Source: JANELJ01 sp024511395 (lineage in GTDB: Bacteria > Pseudomonadota > Gammaproteobacteria > GRL18). From it: DNA of 64,000 nt. The stretch is from the NCBI GenBank assembly GCA_963681975.1, contig OY820613.1, positions 1,364,001 through 1,428,000 of the forward strand, written 5' to 3'. Below the pieces are notes generated by a model, which saw nothing but the letters and a program-made list of their open reading frames with translations, was not told the DNA's origin and did not search any database. Positions 35,914-46,115 of this stretch are shown piece after piece. A program made the position numbers and the translations under genes. Position 1 is the stretch's first letter, and each line of letters starts with the position of its first letter.

Positions 35914-36411
35914 GTGTCACTCATCTGGCCTGATTATATTATTATTGTCTTAATTGCCATCTCTACGGTAATTAGCATCGTGCGGGGTTTTGTGCGCGAG
36001 TCTATGGCGCTGGCCGGCTGGGTGTTGGCTATCTGGATGAGCTTGATATACATGCACTCCATGGCTATCTTTATCGGCCCTTATCTTAATTTACCACCGT
36101 CTATTCTGGCAATGGTGGCCTTTGCTATATTATTTATTATCACCCTGATACTGTCTGCTCTGGTAGGCAATATGATTGGTTCGCTGGTGGACAAAACTGG
36201 TCTGTCCGGTACTGATCGGGCCATTGGCATGTTATTCGGCATCGCCCGGGGCATCCTTATTGTCGGGGTGCTGGTACTTCTGGCTGGCTTTACGCTGGTA
36301 CCCCAAGATCCCTGGTGGAAGGAATCGATTTTAATTTCTCATTTTCAACAACTCGCAGAGATGATGAAGGCTTACCTGCCTCCGGATCTCGCTGCAAAAA
36401 TTCATTACTAA
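35914..36411 (+). CDS. cvpA: CvpA family membrane protein
   Basis: This 165-residue inner-membrane protein has four hydrophobic helices and the CvpA start pattern WPDYIIIVLIAISTVISIVRGFVRE. It is named for colicin V production in E. coli and is conserved next to purF; its molecular role is not settled. The start is GTG at 35914 with GAGAATAA upstream. It is separated from purF by 15 bases and is surely co-transcribed. Confidence 0.93.
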   Translation: MSLIWPDYIIIVLIAISTVISIVRGFVRESMALAGWVLAIWMSLIYMHSMAIFIGPYLNLPPSILAMVAFAILFIITLILSALVGNMIGSLVDKTGLSGTDRAIGMLFGIARGILIVGVLVLLAGFTLVPQDPWWKESILISHFQQLAEMMKAYLPPDLAAKIHY

Positions 36412-36426
36412 CTGGGTATAAACATT

Positions 36427-37935
36427 ATGTGTGGCATTATCGGTATTGTTGCAAAGTCCAATGTGAATCAGGATCTTTATGATGGTTTAACAGTATTACA
36501 GCATCGTGGGCAGGATGCTGCAGGTATTGTTACCTATGATCATAATCGTCTGCATTTGCGTAAGGATAACGGACTGGTCAAAGATGTGTTCAGCTCCATT
36601 GATATGCTTCGCTTACAGGGTAAAATGGGGATAGGGCATGTGCGTTACCCGACGGCAGGAAGTTCCTCATCAGCAGAAGCCCAGCCACTGTATGTTAATT
36701 CACCCTATGGTATTGCTCTGGCTCATAACGGCAATTTAACCAATGCCGAAACGCTTAAGGAAGAAATTTATAATGAGGATTTAAGACACCTCAATACCGA
36801 CTCGGATTCTGAAGTTCTGCTGAATATTTTTGCCCATGAAATTCAGACACTGCACAAATTAAGGATTAATGAAGAAGATGTCTTTAATGCCATCAACCGA
36901 GTACATAAACGCTGCAAAGGTGCTTATGCCAGTGTGGCCATGATCAGTGGCTATGGCATTGTCGGTTTCCGGGATCCCAATGGAATTCGTCCTATTGTCT
37001 ATGGTAAGCGCGAAACCAGTGAGGGCGTAGAATACTGTATTGCTTCAGAAAGTGTGGCCCTGGATGTACTGGGTTTTGAACTTATTGATGACATTAAACC
37101 CGGTGAAGCGGTGGTTATTACTGCCAAAGGTGAAGTATTTAAACACCAGTGTTCCGATCATCCCAGATACTCTCCCTGTATTTTTGAACACGTTTATTTT
37201 GCGCGACCTGATTCTATTATAGATAATATATCTGTTTACAAGGCTCGCCTGCGTATGGGTGAGAGACTGGCTAAAAAGATTAAGAAAAAATACCCTAATC
37301 ACGATATTGATGTGGTGATCCCGATCCCTGATACCAGTCGTTCTTCGGCACTGGAACTGGCTAATACCTTGGGTGTGCGCTATCGGGAAGGTTTTATGAA
37401 AAACCGTTATATCGGCAGAACCTTTATTATGCCCGGCCAGAAACAACGAAAAAGCTCAGTCAAACAAAAGCTCAATGCCATGGAGCTGGAGTTTAAGAAC
37501 CGTAATGTTCTACTGGTGGATGACTCAATCGTTCGGGGTACCACCTCCAACCAGATTGTTAAAATAGCCAGGGATGTCGGTGCCAGAAAAGTGTACTTTG
37601 CATCTGCCTCTCCAGCAGTTAAATACCCTAATGTCTATGGCATTGATATGCCTTCTGTTGATGAGTTTGTAGCACATGGACGAACGACTGAAGAAATTGC
37701 CAGAGAAATCGGAGTTGACTGGCTGATTTATCAGGATCTAAAAGATTTAATCCGCTCCTGTCATAGGGGCAATAAGGAAATAACAGAATTTGACTGTTCT
37801 GTTTTTGACGGTAAGTATGTTACTGGTGACATTGATGAAGATTACCTAGCAGCGGTTGATAAACGGCGTAATGATAATGCCAAACAGCATAAATATGCCC
37901 GGGAAAATGAGATTCTTGGGATCCATAACAGTTAA
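36427..37935 (+). CDS. purF: Amidophosphoribosyltransferase
   Basis: This 502-residue enzyme performs the first committed step of purine synthesis, making phosphoribosylamine from PRPP and glutamine. The N-terminal nucleophile Cys2 (MCGIIGIV) and the class II glutaminase motifs (GHVRYPTAG, AHNGNLTN) are visible. The C-terminal phosphoribosyltransferase has the PRPP loop VLLVDDSIVRGTTSNQIV. The length matches E. coli PurF. An IS66 element starts six bases after the stop codon, so any native terminator has been displaced. Confidence 0.98.
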   Translation: MCGIIGIVAKSNVNQDLYDGLTVLQHRGQDAAGIVTYDHNRLHLRKDNGLVKDVFSSIDMLRLQGKMGIGHVRYPTAGSSSSAEAQPLYVNSPYGIALAHNGNLTNAETLKEEIYNEDLRHLNTDSDSEVLLNIFAHEIQTLHKLRINEEDVFNAINRVHKRCKGAYASVAMISGYGIVGFRDPNGIRPIVYGKRETSEGVEYCIASESVALDVLGFELIDDIKPGEAVVITAKGEVFKHQCSDHPRYSPCIFEHVYFARPDSIIDNISVYKARLRMGERLAKKIKKKYPNHDIDVVIPIPDTSRSSALELANTLGVRYREGFMKNRYIGRTFIMPGQKQRKSSVKQKLNAMELEFKNRNVLLVDDSIVRGTTSNQIVKIARDVGARKVYFASASPAVKYPNVYGIDMPSVDEFVAHGRTTEEIAREIGVDWLIYQDLKDLIRSCHRGNKEITEFDCSVFDGKYVTGDIDEDYLAAVDKRRNDNAKQHKYARENEILGIHNS

Positions 37936-37982
37936 TCAACGTGAGCGCCAATTAATCCCACATTGATCTGCTACCCCGCCTA

Positions 37983-38710
37983 CTGTAACGCCTGAATTTT
38001 TTCAGCACACAGCCAGGGCAGTAAATCATCAAATGCTTCAGGCTCTGCATGACGCCCCAGCCTGGGTAACTCTGTCAGAATGTAACGGATATAAGCAAAC
38101 GGCTCCGGTTTTATTGGCTTTAGCCGTTTCAATTAAACTGAAAAGCATCGCACTGGCCATAGCACCATTGGGTGTCTGACTGAACAGCCAGTTTTTTCTG
38201 CCAATCACAAACGGTTTGATGCGCCGTTCGGCGGCATTATTATCAATCTCCGGATGACTATCTTCAATGTAGCAGGTTAACTGAGTCCATTGATTTAAAG
38301 CATAATGAATGGCCTTGCCCGGAAGTTGTTTGGGCGGTACCTGCTCAGCGGATTTATCCAGCCATTGCTTAAACTGATTTAATATGGGCTGACTTTTCTT
38401 TTGACGAACCAGATAACGCTGCTCTGCACTCATGGTTTTGCACTGCTTTTCAATGGCATACAGTTTGGCAATGGTGTTCAGTGCCATATGGGCCTTTCCG
38501 GGTTTCACGTTTTTACCCTTAAGGGCTTTAATCACCTCATCAAACTTACGCCGGGCATGAGCCCGGCAACCGACAGAGACAATGCCACTTTGCGGGGTAC
38601 ACACCTGGGCATAACCACTATAGCCATCGGTTTGAAGATATTGACCTTTAAAATCCTGCAGGTAGTTTTTGGCAAACAGCCCACTGCGCCCGGGCTGATA
38701 ATCATAAATA
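37983..38710 (-). pseudogene. tnpC: IS66 transposase TnpC, C-terminal part (split by IS5, frameshifted)
   Basis: The segment reads DYQPGRSGLFAKNYLQDFKG through EIDNNAAERRIKPF and GRKNWLF. One extra T near 38112 throws the frame and ends the protein at 38038 with an unrelated tail. The lost native tail (CAEKIQALQ) can still be read down to 37983 in the other frame. The copy at 48333 has the intact version for comparison. Confidence 0.88.
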
Positions 38711-40208
38711 GTTCGACCTGAATAAATCATAGCACATTGATTTATAAGGAAATATTGGCGAATTATGGGTGTTAAATTTGCAGGTTTTTGGTAAAATAAG
38801 CCTTATTACCTTGCAAATTTCCAGACCAGAATGAAGCCAGAGAAACAGCCAAAAATACCTCAGGAAGACCTGTTCAGGATGCGCCTTGAAAACATGCTGG
38901 ACATAAACTATGAGTTGATTAAGTTATCAAAACACATAGACCGGGAAAGTCCTGATAAAGAATGGGGTGCTCTGTTTGTATCCACTAAAGGTGCTCCTGC
39001 CATACGCACTCGATTGATTGCAGGATTGCATTACCTGAAACACCTTCATGATTTATCAGATAAACAGGTAGTAAAAGGCTGGACAGAAAATCCGTACTGG
39101 CAGTATTTCTGTGGTGAAGAATACTTTCAGCATAAGATGCCCATACACCCTGTGACCATGACCAAATGGCGTAACCGGCCGGGTAAATCAGGCAGTGAAA
39201 AATTACTGATTGAAACCATTAAAGCCGGACTAAAGAGTAAAACCATAAAGCCCGGTAGTTTAAAGAAAGTCACGGTAGATACTACCGTACAGGAAAAGAA
39301 CATCGCTTTTCCAACCGATTCAAAGCTCCTGAACAAAGCCAGAGAAAACCTGGTTAAACTGTCCAAAGAGCACGGTATTAAACTGCGCCAGAACTATAAT
39401 CGGGTTGGGCCGCAATATGTACTAATGGCCAGTCGTTATGCACATGCAAAACAGTTTAAACGCATGAAGAAAATGAACAATAAACTGAAATCCCGTTTAG
39501 GTCGTGTTAAACGGGATATTGAACGACAACTGCCCAATTATTCTGTTGATATTCAGTCTCTGTTTGAAGTAGCTCTAAAACAGGCTCAGAAACTGATTGA
39601 GCAGGAGCAGCACAGTAAGAACAAGCTTTACAGTTTACATGCACCGGAAGTCGAGTGTATCAGTAAAGGCAAAGCTCATAAGCCTTATGAATTTGGTGTT
39701 AAAGCCAGTATCGCGGTAACCAACAAGGAAGGCTTTGTTATTGGTGCTCAAAGTTGTCCGGGCAATCCTTATGATGGACATACCTTGCTACCACAACTGG
39801 AACAGATAAAACAGTTTACAGCCGTACAACCGGAACAATGCTTTGTTGACCGTGGTTATCGTGGACATGAAGTAAAAGACACTAAAGTTTTTATCTCAGG
39901 TCAGAAGCGAGGCGTTACCCGAAGTATTAAAAAGGCATTAAAACGGCGCAGTGCGATTGAGCCTGAAATCGGTCATATGAAAAATGATGGCCGTTTAGAC
40001 CGCTGCTACCTCAAAGGTGCAGTCGGTGATGCCATTAATGTGGTTATGGTAGCCGCTGGTCATAACTTAAGAAAGATCCTCAATAAGCTCCGGCTTTTGT
40101 GGCTCAAAATTATTTCCGGTTTGATGGGGTCTTTTATCAAACCGGGGCAATCAGCTGCTTTAAACCTGGCTTGATGTCAGGCTTAAAACGGTATTATTCA
40201 GGTTGAAC
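38711..40208 (+). mobile_element. IS5-family insertion sequence, full copy 5 (inside IS66 tnpC)
   Basis: This 1498-bp copy splits the IS66 tnpC gene between the codons for PPVI and DYQPG. The 6-bp repeat TAAATA flanks it (38705-38710 and 40209-40214). The uninterrupted tnpC copy at 48484 reads TGAATA at this place on the same strand, one base different, so the target is directly visible. Confidence 0.94.
38831..40174 (+). CDS. IS5-family transposase (copy 5)
   Basis: The 447-residue frame is intact with all DDE motifs. It shares LKQAQKL and MKPEK with copy 4, so these two are closest to each other. Small differences (INYELIKL, DRESPDKEW, LSDKQVV) are private. Confidence 0.92.
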   Translation: MKPEKQPKIPQEDLFRMRLENMLDINYELIKLSKHIDRESPDKEWGALFVSTKGAPAIRTRLIAGLHYLKHLHDLSDKQVVKGWTENPYWQYFCGEEYFQHKMPIHPVTMTKWRNRPGKSGSEKLLIETIKAGLKSKTIKPGSLKKVTVDTTVQEKNIAFPTDSKLLNKARENLVKLSKEHGIKLRQNYNRVGPQYVLMASRYAHAKQFKRMKKMNNKLKSRLGRVKRDIERQLPNYSVDIQSLFEVALKQAQKLIEQEQHSKNKLYSLHAPEVECISKGKAHKPYEFGVKASIAVTNKEGFVIGAQSCPGNPYDGHTLLPQLEQIKQFTAVQPEQCFVDRGYRGHEVKDTKVFISGQKRGVTRSIKKALKRRSAIEPEIGHMKNDGRLDRCYLKGAVGDAINVVMVAAGHNLRKILNKLRLLWLKIISGLMGSFIKPGQSAALNLA

Positions 40209-40903
40209 TAAATAATAACAGGTGGAGATACACCGCTACTGCCGCTTTGGTACAACCACATATAAGACTGACTTTGTGCCTTTCTTCCCGGTTCATTGAG
40301 CACCTGAACCGGAGTTTCATCGGCCTGGATAATGGATTGCTGTAACTGATAATGAATAAGCCTTTGCAGCAGGGGCTGGCTCAGTTGGGCTGTTTTAATG
40401 CCGTTATCACACTGACGGCAGGCGTATTTGACCCGAATGTGTTCTATAACTTTAATCTGCGCCGGAATGATATCCGGTTGTTCAGAGGTGTCTTCTCCGA
40501 TTTCATGCAAAGCATGACCACAGCCGCAAACCTGCTCGCTTTTGGGTAATTCGTAACGAATTTGCTCTCCGGGCAGGTCTTTGGGTAAGGGTTTGCGACC
40601 GGGCTTTTTCCGGGTATAGGTAATGGTGATTTGAGCAGAGTCTGCTTCTGTATCATCCTGATGGGCGCATTCTTCTTCTACTATAATGCTTTCGGCTTCA
40701 TTAAACAGCTCGGCCTGTGTATCGGGCTTTTCAGAAGAACGACCAAAGCGTTTATGTTGTAACAGGTTAAACTGCTCTTCATAAAACCGGACTTTGGTTT
40801 CTAAACCCACTATCCTGGATTGCAGTTGAGCAATGGTTTTGTCGGTTGATGCGGCAGTGGATTTCATGGGCTGCATTGTACTACAGCAAGTATAATGTTT
40901 CAC
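40209..40903 (-). pseudogene. tnpC: IS66 transposase TnpC, N-terminal part (split by IS5)
   Basis: The N-terminal half carries the coiled-coil (QLQSRIVGLETKVRFYEEQF), HKRFGRSSEK, the RKKPGRKPLPKDLP segment and a zinc-finger-like CGCGHALHEIGED...CRQCDNGIKTA. About 80 residues usual in TnpC between the IKTA region and the catalytic ADETPVQVL are missing: here the text runs QLSQPLLQRLIHYQLQQSII directly. The gene is then cut by the IS5 copy at 40208. Confidence 0.85.
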
Positions 40904-40976
40904 CGTTAAATCAATGCATCACCTTGTTTTTGTTTGGTTTTTTCTGCGCTTGTTCAAGACTTCATCCGTAGTTTTG

Positions 40977-41333
40977 TCAGCCAATATGCGTATAGTTTAG
41001 TCGGGGGTGAGCCTGAACTTTTTCAATGTTTAAGCCATCCGGAAGCCAGTTTAATTCCCGCTGAGTTAAACTGACAGAGGTCTGTCCTCTTAACTCAGGC
41101 CATTTAAAGCGCCCCTTTTCCAGACGCTTATAATACAGCCAGAAACCATTATTATCCCGGTGCAGAATTTTAAGTTTATCCCGGCTACAATTACAAAAGA
41201 CAAACAGGCTGGCGCTGAAAACATCCTGCTGCAGAACTTCAGAAACCAGCAGACTTAATCCGTTTATGCTCTTTCTCATATCGGTGGCACCACAGGCCAG
41301 GTAAACCTGAGTGTTTTGATTAACACGCAACAT
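40977..41333 (-). CDS. tnpB: IS66 accessory protein TnpB
   Basis: This intact 118-residue TnpB has ACGATDMRKSINGLSLLVSE, LFVFCNCSRDKLKILHRD and NGFWLYYKRLEKGRFKWP. It lies between the broken tnpC and tnpA of the same element. Confidence 0.9.
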   Translation of the reverse strand: MLRVNQNTQVYLACGATDMRKSINGLSLLVSEVLQQDVFSASLFVFCNCSRDKLKILHRDNNGFWLYYKRLEKGRFKWPELRGQTSVSLTQRELNWLPDGLNIEKVQAHPRLNYTHIG

Positions 41334-41337
41334 TAAG

Positions 41338-41620
41338 CTATTTCAGTAAAGACAGTACTTGCATAAAGGTTGGCTGATCAAAGCCTGGCTGGATTTCCAG
41401 ACTTAAACCATTGGGCAGGTTTAAAATCAGACCTGAAACGGTCTTATCCTGAACAACCTGCACCGGTATTAAGCTCTCACTATCATCTGACTGCCTCAGA
41501 AATTTGGCTTTGTAGTAACTGAACATATGGGTTTTAAGGTTGTGCTGCTGACAAGTATTGCTTCTGAGTCAGGCCGCTGGACTGCCAGACGTACAGGTGG
41601 GTGCGCATTTCTTCATCTAG
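41338..41620 (-). pseudogene. tnpA: IS66 accessory protein TnpA, start deleted and frameshifted
   Basis: The C-terminal part is open (41526 to 41338, FSYYKAKFLRQSDDSESLIP ... LSLLK). Against the copy at 48095, one extra base near 41550 shifts the frame. About 57 bases holding the start codon and ribosome-binding site are deleted at about 41620. This gene cannot be expressed normally. Confidence 0.8.
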
Positions 41621-41669
41621 TTTGAAGGATTTTAAGGGGTGGGGGTAGGTGGGATTATTTGGCGCTTAC

Positions 41670-42269
41670 GTTTAACCAGGTTTTCTCTGGCTTTGTTCAG
41701 GAGCTTTGAATCGGTTGGAAAAGCAATGTTCTTTTCCTGTACGGTAGTATCTACCGTGACTTTCTTTAAACTGCCGGGCTTTATGCTTTTACTCTTTAGT
41801 CCGGCTTTAATGGTTTCAATCAGTAATTTTTCACTGCCTGATTTACCCGGCCGGTTACGCCATTTGGTCATGGTCGTAGGGTGTATAGGCATTTTATGCT
41901 GAAAGTATTCTTCTCCACAAAAATATTGCCAATACAGATTTTCTGTCCAGCCTTTTACTATCTGTTCAGAGTACGAATGGCAGGAGCACCTTTAGTGGAT
42001 ACAAACAGAGCACCCCACTCTTTATCAAGACTTACCCAGTCTATGTGTTTTGATAACTTAATCAACTCATGGTTTATGTCCAGCATGTTTTCAAGGCGCA
42101 TCCTGAACAGGTCTTCCTGAGGTATTTTTGGCTGTTTCTTTGGCTTCATTTTGGCCTGGAAATTTACAAGGTAATAAGGCTTATTTTACCAAAAACTTAC
42201 AAATTTAACACCCATAATTCGCCAATATTTCTTTATAAATCAATGCCATATGTTTTATTCAGAGTGGAC
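41670..42269 (-). mobile_element. IS5-family fragment (copy 6, 5' part with internal deletion)
   Basis: The 5' end of the IS is at 42269 (GTCCACTCTGAATAA on the minus strand). Transposase codons 1 to about 60 (42149 to 41961) and about 90 to 155 (41892 to 41670) remain, with the part between deleted. The fragment stops at the IS66 end at 41669, within the codons for ENLVK. It is non-functional. Confidence 0.88.
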
Positions 42270-42306
42270 TAAATAAATCAGGTTAGATGATATAATAATA
42301 GATTAT

Positions 42307-43729
42307 CATAGGTATGACCTTTAGGAGTTGAAATGAAGCCAATTTGATGATCAAATAGTTGTTATTCAGGCAATTATTCATCAACAAAAAGGGTTCAAAT
42401 GAAAAGAACCCCATTATCAAAAAAACTAAAAGTCGTATTGAGTGAAAAGAAACTTAATAAACCGGGCAAAAACATAGGTTTTTCCCAACGATTAAGACAG
42501 ATACCCCCTTTTCAGCTAATAGTGAGTATAATTACGGCTATGGGTGATAAAGAGACAAGGCATTTTTCGGAAATTCATCGTTACTTTAACCAGTTAACGA
42601 ATAAAAATGTCCGTTATAAGTCCTTTCATAATCAATTAGCAAAACCTGAATTTGCGCAATTGATGAGAGATGTTGCAGATAAAGTTTTTAATCACCGGGT
42701 AAATACAAAACTGAAATGTAATCATCCTGTTCTGGCCAGTTTTGATAAATTACTTATCCTGGATGACAGTTCATTTGCTATCCATAAGGCACTGAAAAAG
42801 AATTATCCCGGGCGATTTACAGCAATTAGTCCGGCAGCCGTGGAATTGCATGTCACCTACGACTTAAAAACCGGAGGCATAGAAAAAAGTACACTGACAC
42901 CGGATAGCTTTTCAGAACGAGCAGAGTTACCAGACATTCATGAACTGGAAAATCAGTTATTATCAGGTGACCGTAGCTACTATTCAGGTCAACTGATTAA
43001 TGAAACAGATGACCATGGAGGGTATTATATTTTACGTGCAATGAGACTTTCCAGGATAGCGGTTCATTGAGCCATCAGAGAAGATGGGCAAGTCGTTAGC
43101 AAAAGAACTAAACCATTGTCTGATTTGGTAAAATCTCTGCCAAAACGACAATTAATTGATATGATTGTGGAGATTGATGGCAGAGAAACAAGGCTGATTG
43201 CAATCTGGAGCCCCAAAGAAAAAAGGCATACATTTTTAGTTACAAATCTGAATGCAGAACAGTTTTCAGCGACACAAATCAGCCAGTTATATCGTTTACG
43301 CTGGCAGATTGAGTTGTTATTTAAAGAGTGCAAGTCTCATAATAACTTGCAGGGGTTCCAAACCAGTAATTGCGCATTGATGGAAGCTTTGGTTTGGAGC
43401 AGTTTAATCGCGACGATTCTGAAACGATTTATATGTAGTAGCATAGAACAATTTTGCCAAATGGAGATGTCAACGTTGACGGTCTCCAAAACAACCGTTT
43501 AGTGGTGGTATTCATTATTGGAATCCATTGTTAACCATAAACGAAAACAATTAACGGATGTGCTTGAAAGAACATATTTTTTCCTGAAAGAAAATACTGG
43601 CAGAGCTCATCCTAAACGAGATAAGTCTACTGGACTTTATCAGTTTGGTGTAGAACCTAATTATGGAGTTACATCCTGATGGGTAATCTATTGAAACGAA
43701 ATGATAAAATCCTTAAAGACATACCTATG
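42307..43729 (+). mobile_element. IS4-family insertion sequence
   Basis: This 1423-bp element ends in inverted repeats that start CATAGGTATG and continue with .CTTTA.GGA. A 10-bp direct repeat with one mismatch flanks it: AATAGATTAT at 42297-42306 and AATAGATCAT at 43730-43739. It lies just upstream of hpnD. The only gene is a transposase with two nonsense codons. Confidence 0.85.
42399..43679 (+). pseudogene. IS4-family transposase with two in-frame stops
   Basis: One frame of 426 codons is interrupted by TGA at 43068-43070 and TAG at 43500-43502, then ends at TGA 43677-43679. The DDE residues lie in LLILDDSSFAIHK, LLSGDRSYYS and the IS4 signature YRLRWQIELLFKECK (Y-2-R-3-E-6-K). The C-terminal part after TAG (WWYSLLESIVNHKRKQL) is still family-like. 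Around the TGA a neighbouring frame reads NETFQDSGS, so a compensated frameshift is also possible there. Confidence 0.88.
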
Positions 43730-43804
43730 AATAGATCATAGATAGTGATTATTCACAGATATTCTTGTTTAATTTAGGATTATACCGGCCAGAAAGCTCA
43801 ATTT

Positions 43805-44665
43805 ATGACCCCAGACGAATATTGTCAGGAAAAAACCCAGCAAAGCAGCTCCAGTTTCTATTACAGTTTTCTATTCCTGACCCCGCAGCAGCGTCAGGCT
43901 ATGACCGCCCTGTATGCCTTTTGCCGTGAAGTAGACGATGTGGTGGATGAATGTTCTGATCCACAGGTGGCTGCCAGCAAATTGAACTGGTGGCGTCATG
44001 AAGTTAATGAACTCTTTAATGGTCAGCCTAATCATCCCGTTGCCAGAGCCTTACAGAACAGTATCAAACATTACCCATTGCAACAGGATTATTTTCAGGA
44101 ACTGATAACAGGCATGGAAATGGATCTGCACACCAGCCAATATCCTGATTTTAATGCGCTTTCACTTTACTGCTATCGAGCCGCCGGTGTAGTGGGTTTA
44201 TTAACCATTGAAATCCTAGGTTACCAGAATAAGCAGACCATAGAATACGCCAAAAAACTGGGAACCGCTTTACAGTTAATTAATATCCTGCGGGATGTTA
44301 AAGAAGATGCTCTGCGTGGTCGATTTTACATCCCTCAGGATGAGCTAAAACGCTTTGAGCTGTCAAATAATGATCTGGCTACCGGTAAAAGCAGCACCAG
44401 AACTCTTGAACTGTTCAAATTTCAGGCTCAACGAGCAGAGCAGTTCTATCAGGATGCCTTCAAGGCACTGCCGCCTGAAGATCGTTATGCTCAGCGTACC
44501 GGTATTATTATGGCGGAAATTTATTACACCCTATTAAAAAAAATACAGCACAAAAACTACCCAGTTCTGGAACAGAGAGTGAAAGTGGCCAAACTAAAAA
44601 AACTTTGGATAGCCTGGCGTACCGCCCGCCGTGAATACCGTTTAAACCTCAAGAAGCAGCCTTGA
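43805..44665 (+). CDS. hpnD: Presqualene diphosphate synthase
   Basis: This 286-residue squalene/phytoene synthase-family enzyme condenses two farnesyl diphosphates to presqualene diphosphate. The two Asp-rich motifs are DDVVDE (residues 44-49) and RDVKED (163-168), and ALQLINILRD, GRFYIPQDE and YRAAGVVG are typical of HpnD. It is followed by hpnE after 18 bases, so both are co-transcribed. hpnC, normally the next neighbour, is 5 kb away on the other strand. The promoter region is limited to the 75 bases after the IS4 element unless the IS provides one. Confidence 0.93.
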   Translation: MTPDEYCQEKTQQSSSSFYYSFLFLTPQQRQAMTALYAFCREVDDVVDECSDPQVAASKLNWWRHEVNELFNGQPNHPVARALQNSIKHYPLQQDYFQELITGMEMDLHTSQYPDFNALSLYCYRAAGVVGLLTIEILGYQNKQTIEYAKKLGTALQLINILRDVKEDALRGRFYIPQDELKRFELSNNDLATGKSSTRTLELFKFQAQRAEQFYQDAFKALPPEDRYAQRTGIIMAEIYYTLLKKIQHKNYPVLEQRVKVAKLKKLWIAWRTARREYRLNLKKQP

Positions 44666-44683
44666 GCCAGGAAAATAAAAGCC

Positions 44684-46042
44684 ATGAACCAAGACAGCCA
44701 GACGTGCTCTTCAACCGTACATATTATCGGTGCTGGCTGGAGTGGACTGACCTGTGCCGTAACTCTCGCCCAGGCCGACATCCCAGTTCAGCTTATTGAA
44801 GCGGCACCCCAGGCCGGCGGTCGTGCCAGAACCGTTCAGTACAGAAAAAGTTTTCCTGATACCCTGCTCGATAACGGCCAGCATATTATGCTGGGTGCCT
44901 ATCACCACACTTTAAAACTGTTTAAACAACTGGGTATTAAGGAACAGGATGTTTTACACCGACAATCCTTAAATCTGATTTTATATTCACCCCACTCTCC
45001 TGTTATCCAGCTAACAGCACCCGCACTACCAGCACCACTGCATCTAATTATTGCCATGCTGATATTTAAAAATATTAGCTTAAAAGACCGTTTAAAACTG
45101 GTTTTAATGTTAGTACGAATCCGTATAAAACAGTTTATACTAACGGAAGACTGCTCAGTGGCAGAACTTTTGAACCATTATTCTCAATCTCCACTACTCA
45201 TTGAAGCCTTATGGGAACCCTTATGCCTGGCCACCATGAACACCCCCATAAAAGAAGCTTCTGCCCGGGTTTTCCTTACGGTTCTGGAAAAAAGCTTTAA
45301 CCACAGCCGACAGGATTCGGATTTATTATTTTTTAAAAGCAATCTGTCTTCTGTATTTGTAAATAAGGCACTCAATTATATCCGTCAGCATCAGGGTGAA
45401 ATCCTGTTCAATCACCGGATTAAAAATATTGAACTGCAAACTGATACACTTTCTTCGAATACCTTTATCATCCATACCAGTAAGCAGACAATAAAGTCCA
45501 GCACTCTGGTACTAGCAACACCGGCTTATATTACTGAAAAACTGCAAGGCCAGATTTTTAACCTGAAACCGGAACAAAGCAAACTGAAATTTACTTACCA
45601 GCCTATCTGTACCATCTATCTTCAGTATCCGGAACACATTAAATTTGAGCAGGTTATGACCGGTTTTTTTGGTATCTTAAGTCAGTGGGCCATTGATCAT
45701 CGTATTAATAAGCAACCCGGTCTAATTGCAGTGGTTATCAGCAGTTCGGGCAGACATCTGCAGCTTCCTGAAGAACAACTTGTGGACACCATTCATAATG
45801 AACTGAAACTGGTACAGTCGGATTTACCTTTATGGCAGGACTACCAAGTGGTTATAGAAAAAAAAGCCACCTTTAACTGTACGGTTAATATTAATACTAT
45901 TCGCCCGGACTTTAAGACCTCTCACAAACAATTATTTCTTGCCGGAGACTATACCCGTACGGACTATCCGGCAACACTAGAAGGGGCTGTTATAAGTGGA
46001 ATGCAGGCAGCACAGCATATTATTGAACAGCGGAAACGGTAA
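44684..46042 (+). CDS. hpnE: Hydroxysqualene dehydroxylase (FAD-dependent)
   Basis: This 452-residue flavoprotein of the amine-oxidase/phytoene-desaturase class removes the hydroxyl from hydroxysqualene to give squalene. The N-terminal FAD site is VHIIGAGWSGLTCAVTLAQA (Gly16-Gly21 region), with AGGRARTVQ and LDNGQHIMLGAYHHTLKL next. The C-terminal FAD motif is LFLAGDYTRTDYPATLEGAV. Residues and length match HpnE. It is the second gene of the hpnD-hpnE unit. Confidence 0.93.
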   Translation: MNQDSQTCSSTVHIIGAGWSGLTCAVTLAQADIPVQLIEAAPQAGGRARTVQYRKSFPDTLLDNGQHIMLGAYHHTLKLFKQLGIKEQDVLHRQSLNLILYSPHSPVIQLTAPALPAPLHLIIAMLIFKNISLKDRLKLVLMLVRIRIKQFILTEDCSVAELLNHYSQSPLLIEALWEPLCLATMNTPIKEASARVFLTVLEKSFNHSRQDSDLLFFKSNLSSVFVNKALNYIRQHQGEILFNHRIKNIELQTDTLSSNTFIIHTSKQTIKSSTLVLATPAYITEKLQGQIFNLKPEQSKLKFTYQPICTIYLQYPEHIKFEQVMTGFFGILSQWAIDHRINKQPGLIAVVISSSGRHLQLPEEQLVDTIHNELKLVQSDLPLWQDYQVVIEKKATFNCTVNINTIRPDFKTSHKQLFLAGDYTRTDYPATLEGAVISGMQAAQHIIEQRKR

Positions 46043-46115
46043 AGTACTTTACCCACTATCAAAATATGTCTAAAATCTTTTATTCATACATCATAGATCT
46101 TAAAGGAAATTATCA

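Larger units (their letters stand above)
37941..41669 (-). mobile_element. IS66-family element (copy 1 of main lineage), interrupted by IS5
   Basis: The ends are GTGAGCGCCAATTAATCC at 37941 (tnpC side) and, reversed, GTAAGCGCCAAATAATCC at 41669 (tnpA side). The minus strand carries tnpA, tnpB and tnpC; without the inserted IS5 copy (38711-40208) it is about 2.2 kb. Its outer flanks (purF downstream DNA and an IS5 5' fragment) show no matching 8-bp duplication, so one end has been exchanged. tnpA and tnpC are broken. Confidence 0.87.

Noticed and set aside
38038..38730. A free-standing 230-residue protein starting MIYSGRTIYDYQ
   Set aside because: The start lies in the IS5 end and the C-terminus follows a frameshift. 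It is one half of the split IS66 tnpC.
11265..43502. In-frame TGA and TAG codons in several genes could mean stop-codon recoding
   Set aside because: TGA ends intact core genes (fabD, tmk, trpF, accD) and TAG ends trpB, so both are real stops. The interrupted genes also carry frameshifts, deletions or truncations, which points to decay.
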